Notes under the pieces: model-generated
What the model saw: the letters and a program-made list of their open reading frames with translations, nothing else
Told to the model about the DNA's origin: nothing
Database searches by the model: none
Translations under genes and position numbers: made by a program
Shown: in pieces, positions 1 to 5,092 of the stretch
How positions within the stretch are numbered: the first letter of the stretch is position 1
Layout: each line of letters opens with the position of its first letter
DNA from: AV133 sp035567015
GTDB lineage: Bacteria; Verrucomicrobiota; Verrucomicrobiia; Chthoniobacterales; UBA10450
Direction: 5' to 3'
NCBI GenBank assembly: GCA_035567015.1
Contig: DATMPQ010000086.1
Coordinates: forward strand, 1 to 7,631
Length of the DNA: 7,631 nucleotides

Positions 1-171
1 GCCGAGAGAAATGCCAAGACCGGCGCCGCTTTGTCGTTTTCAGGCTGGCGTCATGTCGAGCAGGAAGGTTGGACAGGAGTGGTGCAAGAGAGAAATGGTG
101 TCTGTTTTATGGCGGCGTTGCATGGCCGGGAAAAAGACCTGGCGCCATATGTTTCGAAAACGAAGGAATAA
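1..171 (+). CDS. C-terminal 56 residues of an unrecognised protein (5' truncated)
   Basis: Frame 1 is open from the first base to TAA at 169-171. The frame gives a balanced, mixed-charge peptide with segments such as WRHVEQEGWTG and a charged end, GREKDLAPYVSKTKE. The overlapping frame-2 reading (11-232) is unusually rich in Arg/Lys and runs into the tRNA, so it looks like a shadow. The start lies outside the window. I recognise no domain. The pattern of two short beta-like strands followed by a polar tail would suit the end of a small soluble or extracytoplasmic domain, but that is only an impression. The gene ends about 50 nt before the tRNA and shares its direction. Confidence is moderate because only 56 codons are visible. 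Confidence 0.5.
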   Translation, partial: AERNAKTGAALSFSGWRHVEQEGWTGVVQERNGVCFMAALHGREKDLAPYVSKTKE

Positions 172-181
172 GGCAGCGCCG

Positions 182-208
182 TTGACACCCGGCGGCGCGC
201 CATTGAAT
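182..208 (+). promoter_or_regulatory. Putative sigma70-type promoter for tRNA-Met
   Basis: A perfect TTGACA lies at 182-187. TTGAAT at 203-208 matches four of six positions of TATAAT, with a 15-bp spacer that is shorter than the usual 16-18. Initiation would fall around 215, a few bases before the mature tRNA start at 223. The position just upstream of a stable RNA supports the call; the weak -10 and short spacer argue against certainty. If real, it probably also drives the GIY-YIG ORF, which has no room for its own promoter. Confidence 0.4.
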
Positions 209-222
209 CTTGTCGCCACAAT

Positions 223-294
223 GCCAGGGTAGCTCAGCGGTAGAGCAGGGGACTCATAAGCCCTTGGTCGGGAGTTCAATTCTCCCCCCTGGCA
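223..294 (+). tRNA. tRNA-Met (anticodon CAU), elongator type
   Basis: The cloverleaf folds fully. The acceptor stem is GCCAGGG/CCCTGGC (7 of 7 pairs) with discriminator A294. The D-arm is GCTC/GAGC with loop AGCGGTA. The anticodon loop is CTCATAA with CAT at 255-257, and the T-arm is GGGAG/CTCCC with loop TTCAATT. The G1-C72 pair argues against an initiator tRNA, which normally has a mismatch there. The AGGGGACTCATAA context is typical of elongator Met, although an Ile2 (lysidine-modified CAU) tRNA cannot be formally excluded. The anticodon stem has a G-U pair at its base and an A252/G260 mismatch next to the loop. CCA is not encoded, since ATTTT follows. Its 3' end is repeated twice downstream. 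Confidence 0.95.
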
Positions 295-298
295 TTTT
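264..298 (+). repeat. tRNA-tail direct repeat, copy 1 (within intact tRNA-Met plus TTTT)
   Basis: This 35-bp segment runs from the last base of the tRNA anticodon stem, through variable loop, T-arm and acceptor strand, to the TTTT after the tRNA. It is identical to 571-605. It is the left member of the pair flanking the GIY-YIG gene and belongs to the functional tRNA. The layout is the same as an att core at an integrated element. Confidence 0.9.
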
Positions 299-303
299 CC
301 AAA

Positions 304-546
304 ATGGCGTGGATCTATATTCTTCGTGGTTCCGGCGGCCGGCATTACATTGGCTCAGCGGTTGATCTTGATGGCCGTTTTGCACAGCATTTACGTGGTC
401 ATACTGCGACGACAAAGCGCCTCGGAGACAAGATCGAGATTGTAGCGAGGAAGGAAGTCGCGACGCTAAGTGAAGCTCGCAAGATCGAACGCATGTTAAA
501 GGCGAAGAAGAATCCGCGGCTGGCGATTTACCATCTGAAGCAGTAA
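304..546 (+). CDS. Small GIY-YIG nuclease domain protein (80 aa)
   Basis: This is a single-domain GIY-YIG protein. The GIY-equivalent strand is WIYIL (residues 3-7), YIG is at 15-17, the expected catalytic Arg is R25 in the LDGRF segment, H29 follows, and the metal-binding Glu is probably E62 in the ARKIERMLK helix. The length is close to stand-alone UPF0213/YhbQ-type proteins (about 80-100 aa), with no added DNA-binding domain. Families of this fold include homing endonucleases, UvrC and small nucleases of unknown role, often mis-named as UvrC. The ATG lies 9 nt after the tRNA end with no Shine-Dalgarno sequence, so expression probably depends on the tRNA transcript. The TAA stop falls in a stretch resembling the tRNA D-loop (539-552). 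A displaced tRNA tail follows, so the gene looks like the cargo or driver of a tRNA-targeting insertion. The nuclease fold is well supported; the mobility role is inferred. Confidence 0.88.
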   Translation: MAWIYILRGSGGRHYIGSAVDLDGRFAQHLRGHTATTKRLGDKIEIVARKEVATLSEARKIERMLKAKKNPRLAIYHLKQ

Positions 547-552
547 GAGCAG

Positions 553-570
553 CCCCGAAAGCATTCGGGG
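553..570 (+). other. Perfect hairpin abutting the displaced tRNA tail
   Basis: CCCCGAA (553-559), loop AGCA and TTCGGGG (564-570) form a 7-bp perfect stem six bases after the GIY-YIG stop. No T-run follows, so it is a poor intrinsic terminator. It ends exactly where the 35-bp tRNA-tail repeat begins (571), in the place the anticodon arm would occupy in a tRNA. A nearly identical palindrome occurs at 6090-6107 and a shorter relative at 862-874, so it may belong to a dispersed repeat family. Confidence 0.75.
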
Positions 571-605
571 TTGGTCGGGAGTTCAATTCTCCCCCCTGGC
601 ATTTT
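571..605 (+). repeat. tRNA-tail direct repeat, copy 2 (displaced tRNA-Met 3' end)
   Basis: This is an exact 35-bp copy of 264-298: variable loop, complete T-arm, acceptor 3' strand, discriminator A and TTTT. It lacks the 5' half needed for a tRNA, so it is not a functional gene. Weaker similarity may extend upstream: 539-552 matches the D-loop/D-stem segment 236-248 with one substitution and one inserted base. The copy-to-copy distance is 307 bp. This is the expected right boundary of an element inserted at the tRNA 3' end. Confidence 0.9.
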
Positions 606-675
606 GATTGGAGATTGCGGATTACGGATCGCGGATTGATTGAACGTTGGACGTTGAATGTTGAGCGTTGGACGT
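606..675. repeat. Heptameric tandem array (10 degenerate 7-nt units)
   Basis: Starting at the first base after tRNA-tail copy 2, the sequence keeps a strict 7-nt period for 70 bp. Five units begin with GAT (for example GATTGCG and GATTACG). Five units then follow fitting or nearly fitting TGRRYGT (for example TGGACGT twice). No ORF spans it. Short heptameric repeats of this kind are known in other bacteria such as cyanobacteria, but I assign no function. Confidence 0.75.
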
Positions 676-764
676 CTTCTGAAACATTATTCGAGCCCGA
701 TTGATTCGCTCGCTCCCAACTTGCGAACCCTACGGGCTTCGTCTATGTCGCTCGGTTTAGGTCG

Positions 765-785
765 GTTCAATTCTCCCCCCTGGCA
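765..785 (+). repeat. tRNA-tail direct repeat, copy 3 (older, shorter)
   Basis: This 21-bp segment is identical to 274-294 of the tRNA, covering the end of the T-stem 5' strand, T-loop, T-stem 3' strand and acceptor strand with the discriminator A. Just upstream, GGTCGG at 760-765 matches the variable-loop segment, but three bases (GAG) are missing relative to copies 1 and 2. The next base is C where the others have T. The decay suggests it is older than copy 2. The 606-764 interval between copies 2 and 3 carries no recognisable gene. Confidence 0.85.
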
Positions 786-793
786 CTTTAATC

Positions 794-828
794 GGGCGTT
801 GGATGTTAGGCGTTAAAACGCTTCTAAC
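794..828. repeat. Second heptamer run with hairpin
   Basis: Three consecutive 7-nt units (GGGCGTT, GGATGTT, AGGCGTT; 794-814) lie 8 nt after tRNA-tail copy 3, echoing the array that follows copy 2. Overlapping them is a stem-loop: GTTAG (805-809) and GCGTT (810-814) pair with AACGC (817-821) and CTAAC (824-828), with a two-base TT bulge. No T-run follows. Confidence 0.5.
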
Positions 829-845
829 CTGGCTTGGCAGGGCGG

Positions 846-882
846 GACTCCAGCCTGCTCGCGAAAGCTTTCGGAGTCGAGC
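846..882. repeat. Nested palindromic repeat remnant around CGAAAGCTTTCG
   Basis: The 12-bp palindrome CGAAAGCTTTCG (862-873) is flanked by GCTCG (857-861) and CGAGC (878-882), which extend the stem past a GAGT bulge. An alternative outer pair is GACTCC (846-851) with GGAGTC (873-878). The core matches the hairpins at 553-570 and 6090-6107, which suggests a dispersed palindromic element. The remaining sequence to 1018 shows no gene or clear signal. Confidence 0.5.
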
Positions 883-1018
883 CGACAAACCGAAACGCGC
901 AAGAGATTTCACGGCTCCGCAAAGCGTCGCCCTACCGGGGAAAAGCGGGAGAGCAGACGGGAAAGCGGAGCGGAACTCAAGCGAGGCTTATGTGCTTAGT
1001 CTTCGGATCGGCGCAGCG

Positions 1019-2152
1019 CTACGGCACTGTGATTCTCAGAATCTGCCCCATGCCGACCGGTGGTGGACCAAAGCCAACGTTTGAGACATAAAGTGCACCA
1101 TCTGGCCCCAAGGTTATGCCGGTGGGGAAGAAGAGTCCCGACGCGATCTCTGTTTGATGGCCCGATGGATCAACTCGTACCACTTTGCCAGTGAAAGGCG
1201 TAGGGTTACCGGTCGCTGTGCTGGTCTCCAACACGTACATTCGATCTCTTCCATCGAAAACTACGCCGAGAATGGTGGTGAGTCCTTGGGCAAAAACGCT
1301 TATGTGACCACTCGGTGTGATCTTCAAGATCTTGGAAGAGCCCGGAACAATCGGGAAAGTATTAAGGTTTCCTACATAGAAGTTGCCGTGATAGGCGATC
1401 GCCGTCGGCACGATGTGGCCCTGGCTCGCAGAAATGTCAGCGACACGGGAGATTTGACCCGACGTCGTGATCTTATCCAGCTCGCCGTGGTTTGGTTCAA
1501 CAGCGTATAGATTACCGCCGACCGCTATCATGCTGTACCAGGTTCCGTCGGGTTCAAAGTCGGCAGGATTGGGATTTTGGACAGGATTAGCCATCACAAA
1601 CGCGCTCAGGTTAGCAATTAGATCCGTGGTGCCGTCTGCATTAACGCGGATCACGCCATTGGGCATCTCCGGTACCTGCGGCACACCGTGCGAGCAGCCA
1701 GCGCCGCCGAGCAAGATATAAAGGGTGTCTCCGATAAAGGCGACATCGGCTGCGCCACTAATCAGGCTGCCAGTCTGCGGATTTGTCTGACTGGACGGAA
1801 GATTATCCACTGCTGTTGTGACAACGCCGTTGGCATTGATCTTGGAGATGCGCGAGCCAGTGATGCTACCTGTGTACGGCCCTACGTCAGGGACCTGTTC
1901 GCAGCAGCCGACAGTCGAGTTCGCTCCGCCAATGCCCCCTTCGGCAACATAAAGGTAGCCGTCGGGCCCAAACTTCAGACCGCGCGGATTGTTCAATCCC
2001 GTGGCAAAGACCGCGACGTTGTTTGAAGTCGGTGCCGCTGCGAGATTGGTGGGTAATCCAACCGCTGCAGCTAGCGCAAGCGCGCTTAAGAGCGTTGTAA
2101 GTGTGAGTATTGTTACTGCTTGGTTCTTCATTTTTTTCATGTTTGTTTTCAT
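1019..2152 (-). CDS. Secreted ScyD/ScyE-family beta-propeller protein
   Basis: The protein is 377 aa from ATG at 2152. Residues 1-40 form a signal peptide: a Lys-rich start, a hydrophobic stretch of Thr/Leu/Ala, and a likely cleavage near the AAA at 38-40. The mature part has repeating propeller blades: NPRGLKFGPDGYLYVAEGG (55-73), ADVAFIGDTLYILLGG (135-150), IAVGGNLYAVEPNHGELDKI (209-228), GVVFDGRDRMYVLE (296-309) and GITLGPDGALYVSN (345-358). Several blades close with a strand like KITPSGHISVFAQGL. This matches the ScyD/ScyE family, named for scytonemin clusters but widespread as secreted propellers of unknown function; no scytonemin genes are visible here. The open frame extends to 2260, but those residues precede a clear signal peptide and lie antisense to the relic at 2213-2302. 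Starts at 2140 or 2131 are also possible, and no strong Shine-Dalgarno sequence decides between them. Confidence 0.85.
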   Translation of the reverse strand: MKTNMKKMKNQAVTILTLTTLLSALALAAAVGLPTNLAAAPTSNNVAVFATGLNNPRGLKFGPDGYLYVAEGGIGGANSTVGCCEQVPDVGPYTGSITGSRISKINANGVVTTAVDNLPSSQTNPQTGSLISGAADVAFIGDTLYILLGGAGCSHGVPQVPEMPNGVIRVNADGTTDLIANLSAFVMANPVQNPNPADFEPDGTWYSMIAVGGNLYAVEPNHGELDKITTSGQISRVADISASQGHIVPTAIAYHGNFYVGNLNTFPIVPGSSKILKITPSGHISVFAQGLTTILGVVFDGRDRMYVLETSTATGNPTPFTGKVVRVDPSGHQTEIASGLFFPTGITLGPDGALYVSNVGFGPPPVGMGQILRITVP

Positions 2153-2212
2153 AAATTGGCAGAAGTAAAGTTTGGGTTCGCGTTGATTTTGATTCGACGG
2201 CTGAGACTGCTC

Positions 2213-2302
2213 CGACTCGATCCGATGTTCGATCCGCTCCGGAATGATCCGCGTTTCCAAAAACTCGTCACTGACCTCACGCCGAAGCCGTCGAGACGTT
2301 GA
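2213..2302 (+). pseudogene. C-terminal relic of a TPR-type protein (kinase/cyclase-associated)
   Basis: The plus frame ending at TGA 2300-2302 encodes RLDPMFDPLRNDPRFQKLV followed by a polar tail. The pattern DPxFDPLRxDPRFxxL is the usual last segment of long TPR-containing proteins (Ser/Thr kinase-TPR and adenylate cyclase-TPR families), where it follows the final repeat. Upstream in the same frame the protein character stops (about 2210), and the sequence becomes the 5' region of the minus-strand propeller gene. I read it as the surviving end of a gene lost when that neighbour arrived or by deletion. The open frame starts only at TTG 2120, too short for a functional TPR protein. Confidence 0.6.
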
Positions 2303-2331
2303 AGGTTGTTCGTCAGGCGGGCAGTTCGACG

Positions 2332-3861
2332 ATGGATAACGGCGATAATCTTTTTCAGAAGCTGCTGGCGGCCGGAAATTCCTACTGGCTGACGCGATTC
2401 ATCATTCTTCGCCTGCTCGGTTTCGTTTATGCAGTCGCGTTTCTGGTCGCGGCGCAACAACTCGTTCCGTTGATCGGCGAGCACGGATTGACCCCGGCGA
2501 ATCATTTTCTCGCCGCCATTCAATCGCAATTAGGTTCGCCCACTGAATGTATGTGGCGCGTACCGACGCTGTTTTGGTTCGGACTTTCCGATGATTTATT
2601 GCCGATCTTTTCGTGGATAGGCTTCGTTTTGTCGCTCGTCGTTCTCGCCGGTTACGCGAACGCCATCTTGCTCGCGATTCTGTGGACTATGTACATGTCG
2701 ATCGTTCATATCGGCCAAATTTGGTACGGCTACGGCTGGGAAATTCAGCTGCTCGAGACTGGTTTCTTGTCAATCTTTCTCTGTCCGTTGCTCGACGGCC
2801 GCCCGTTTCCGAAATGCCGGCCGCCGCTGCTTGTCATCTGGCTTTTTCGCTGGCTCGGTTTTCGCATCATGATCGGGGCCGGCCTCATCAAACTGCGGGG
2901 CGACCCGTGCTGGCGCGATCTCACCTGCCTTTACTATCACTACGAAACGCAGCCGATCCCGAATCCGGTTAGCCGCTATTTGCATTTCGCGCCCCATTGG
3001 TTTCATCAAATCGAAACAGCCTGGAACCATTTCATCGAACTCGTTGTGCCGTGGTTTTCATTTGGACCGCGGCACGCCCGGCACATCGCGGGCGTGTTGC
3101 TGATCAGTTTTCAGGTCATTCTCGTCATCAGCGGCAACCTGTCGTTTTTGAACTACGTCACCATCATTCCGTTCCTTGCCTGCTTCGACGACACATTCCT
3201 TGGTCGCGTCCTCCCGAAATCACTCGTTAGGCGCGCCGAGCGAGCAGCTCAAGAATCAGAGCCGTCGCGCGCGCAGAACGGGCTCACGATCGCATTGTCG
3301 GTCTTGGTTGTGTATCTGAGCATCGCGCCGGTGCTCAATCTCGTTTCCGGGCGTCAGTTGATGAATTACTCCTACGATCCGCTCGATCTCGTGAACACTT
3401 ACGGCGCTTTCGGAACTGTCGGCCACGAACGTCCCGAAATCATTTTCGAAGGAACCGATGACGCCTTCATCACCGGCGACACGAAGTGGAGGGAATACGA
3501 ATTCAAAGCCAAACCAGGTGATCCGAATCGGCGTCCCGCGATCATCGCGCCGTATCAGCCACGCATCGACTGGCAAATCTGGTTCGCTGCCATGGCGTCA
3601 CCGGCTGAATATCCGTGGACGCTTCATTTCGTCTGGAAACTTCTCCACAACGATCCCGGCACGCTCTCGCTCCTGGCTAACAATCCATTTCCCAACGCGC
3701 CGCCGCATTACATCCGGGCGCGCCTTTATCGCTACCGATTCGCGCCGCCTGGCGATCGAGCCTGGTGGAAACGCGAACCGATCGGTGAATGGCTCCCCGC
3801 TCTCTCCACCGAAGACGCCGAGTTCCGCCGCTTCCTCACCACGATGGATTGGCTGGATTAA
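2332..3861 (+). CDS. Lipase maturation factor (LMF) family integral membrane protein
   Basis: The protein is 509 aa from ATG 2332, a normal length for the family. Hallmarks appear in order: a first hydrophobic segment (about 20-48) ending in LIGEHGLTPANHFL; WYGYGWEIQLLETGFL (131-146); the FR-x-MIGAGLIKLRGD-x-CWRDLTC block (177-199) followed by YHYETQPIPNP (202-212); further hydrophobic segments around 93-120, 144-154, 164-185, 250-290 and 318-338; and a soluble C-terminal domain with YEFKAKPGDP (389-398) and PYQPRIDWQIWFAAM (407-421). Vertebrate LMF1 is an ER membrane protein needed for folding of secreted lipases; the bacterial homologue's role is unproven and its location should be the inner membrane. 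TTG at 2299 would add 11 residues and overlap the relic's stop, so ATG 2332 is preferred. The SGNH hydrolase gene starts 11 nt after its stop, suggesting an operon. Confidence 0.9.
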   Translation: MDNGDNLFQKLLAAGNSYWLTRFIILRLLGFVYAVAFLVAAQQLVPLIGEHGLTPANHFLAAIQSQLGSPTECMWRVPTLFWFGLSDDLLPIFSWIGFVLSLVVLAGYANAILLAILWTMYMSIVHIGQIWYGYGWEIQLLETGFLSIFLCPLLDGRPFPKCRPPLLVIWLFRWLGFRIMIGAGLIKLRGDPCWRDLTCLYYHYETQPIPNPVSRYLHFAPHWFHQIETAWNHFIELVVPWFSFGPRHARHIAGVLLISFQVILVISGNLSFLNYVTIIPFLACFDDTFLGRVLPKSLVRRAERAAQESEPSRAQNGLTIALSVLVVYLSIAPVLNLVSGRQLMNYSYDPLDLVNTYGAFGTVGHERPEIIFEGTDDAFITGDTKWREYEFKAKPGDPNRRPAIIAPYQPRIDWQIWFAAMASPAEYPWTLHFVWKLLHNDPGTLSLLANNPFPNAPPHYIRARLYRYRFAPPGDRAWWKREPIGEWLPALSTEDAEFRRFLTTMDWLD

Positions 3862-3872
3862 GAATTCTTTTT

Positions 3873-5018
3873 GTGAAATCTGCTGCGGCGATCAGCGCAA
3901 ATTACTTGCAGCGAGTAGCCGACCCGGCGTGCCGCTTTTGCGCAGATTATTTGGAGTATAAAAAGGGTCGGATCAGTTCCGCCCAATTGGTGGCGCGTCT
4001 GCCGCATATCGCGATGATCGGCGACAGTCTCTCTCGCAATGTTTATGTTTCATCCGCGCTAGGCACGTTTTGGCGGGCGCGCAGACACTATGGCAATGAT
4101 TGGTTTCTTAACGCCGCCGAACCCGCCTCCGGCGGGCAGCTCCTTCACTCCGCTGAATACCGCTGGCGAATGAAGATCACACGAAGGAGCTGGGCGGCCC
4201 AGCCGGTTCTTGGAATCGGCTGTCCTCCGGACGCGAAGCGGGTCGACCCTTCGCCGGAGAGCGTTTACAGCGTCTTCGAAAGACTCGACAAGCTCACACC
4301 GCTTGTCGCCACGGAATATGGCGGACTCGGCGCTATGGTTGATAATGGGAAAGATCGCGAAATTCTTTTCCGCAAAATCCTTCGCACCCGCAATTTTTCC
4401 GGGCAAGTCACTCAATTGCTGTCGCGCGACCGATTCCCCGATCTGATTCTGATTTGGATCGGCCACAACAACGTGGATTGGGCGTGGCGATGCTCTCCGG
4501 ATGAACTTGAGCACCCGGAAGAACGATTGCCGCGGCTCAGCAAAGACTTCCGAGAAAACTACACTCGGCAATTACGACGGCTCATTGCCCGGGCCCGAAT
4601 TGAGCAGCATCGAGTGGCGATCGTGGTTTACGGTCTCGTCGATTTCGAATCATTTTTTAAAGCCCGCGCAATCGCCGAAGGGCTGCGAGAGAAGAATCCA
4701 AAACTGTATCCTTATCTGGGAACCGATTGTAAATATTTCATTTCCATGCGACCGAATTACCGAGGCAACCTGATTCGTCTGGTCCGCATGATAAATGAGG
4801 AACTGCGCGCGATGGTTAGCCAAATGGAGCGCGAGATCGAGCATGTCCCGAACGTGCAGTTGCAATATTCCAACGCGTTAGCAAAAGCCGATCTCAGTCC
4901 TGTCGAAGTGATTCACGCCGTCGACGGCTGGCATCCGTCTGTCGAGGGGCACAATGTTTTCGCGAAGGCGGCATTCGTTAGTCTTGCGCCAAGTTTAGAA
5001 TTTCTTGGAATCAAGTGA
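3873..5018 (+). CDS. SGNH/GDSL-type hydrolase
   Basis: The protein is 381 aa from GTG 3873, 11 nt after the LMF stop. SGNH blocks are in order: AMIGDSLSRN (47-56) with nucleophile S52; a possible block II glycine in the EYGGLGA region (148-154); IWIGHNN (194-200), corresponding to the GxND block with Asn; and DGWHPSVEGHN (351-361) with catalytic Asp351 and His354. The fold covers esterases, lipases, thioesterases and carbohydrate acetylesterases; the substrate cannot be read from sequence. No signal peptide or membrane segment is seen, so it looks cytoplasmic unless exported otherwise. A CRFC pair sits at 20-23. The frame is open back to ATG 3789, but that start overlaps the LMF gene by 73 nt and gives an Arg/Pro-rich shadow peptide, so GTG 3873 is preferred although its Shine-Dalgarno sequence is poor. 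The LMF neighbour suggests a joint role in lipid or ester metabolism. Confidence 0.87.
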   Translation: MKSAAAISANYLQRVADPACRFCADYLEYKKGRISSAQLVARLPHIAMIGDSLSRNVYVSSALGTFWRARRHYGNDWFLNAAEPASGGQLLHSAEYRWRMKITRRSWAAQPVLGIGCPPDAKRVDPSPESVYSVFERLDKLTPLVATEYGGLGAMVDNGKDREILFRKILRTRNFSGQVTQLLSRDRFPDLILIWIGHNNVDWAWRCSPDELEHPEERLPRLSKDFRENYTRQLRRLIARARIEQHRVAIVVYGLVDFESFFKARAIAEGLREKNPKLYPYLGTDCKYFISMRPNYRGNLIRLVRMINEELRAMVSQMEREIEHVPNVQLQYSNALAKADLSPVEVIHAVDGWHPSVEGHNVFAKAAFVSLAPSLEFLGIK

Positions 5019-5030
5019 CTCCCAATAATA

Positions 5031-5092
5031 GTGGCTGCGGCGCCCTCGCCGCCGGTATCTGCGCCGTTCTGCGACGAGGGCGTCGCATCTAC
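5031..5092. repeat. Large imperfect palindrome between convergent genes
   Basis: The arms 5031-5052 and 5071-5092 are inverted copies matching at 18 of 22 positions, separated by 18 nt; some of the mismatches become G-U pairs in RNA. It lies 12 nt after the SGNH hydrolase stop and overlaps the last codon region of the minus-strand gene, whose TAG (5089-5091) is part of the arm. It may act as a bidirectional terminator for both genes, although no strong T-run is present. The GC-rich, GCGACGCCCTCG-type core has the look of a dispersed intergenic element. Confidence 0.7.

Noticed and set aside
11..232. Plus-strand 73-aa open frame
   Set aside because: Very Arg/Lys-rich, runs into the tRNA, and overlaps a better frame-1 reading (1-171).
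553..570. Rho-independent terminator for the GIY-YIG gene
   Set aside because: The stem is perfect but is followed by TTGGTCGGG rather than a T-tract.
40..586. Minus-strand open frames across the tRNA and GIY-YIG gene
   Set aside because: They contain GELNSRPRAYES- or GGRIELPTKGL-type segments, the known product of translating a tRNA gene antisense.
606..828. CRISPR array
   Set aside because: Repeats are 7-nt degenerate units without spacers, and the tRNA-tail copies are too few and unevenly spaced; no cas genes.
803..1091. Two overlapping plus-strand ORFs of 85-93 aa
   Set aside because: They are made of palindromic repeat sequence plus antisense of the ScyD-like gene's 3' end; no domain and no ribosome binding site.
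1019..2152. Scytonemin biosynthesis cluster
   Set aside because: Only the ScyD/ScyE-type propeller is present; the family is widespread outside scytonemin producers and no other scy gene is seen.
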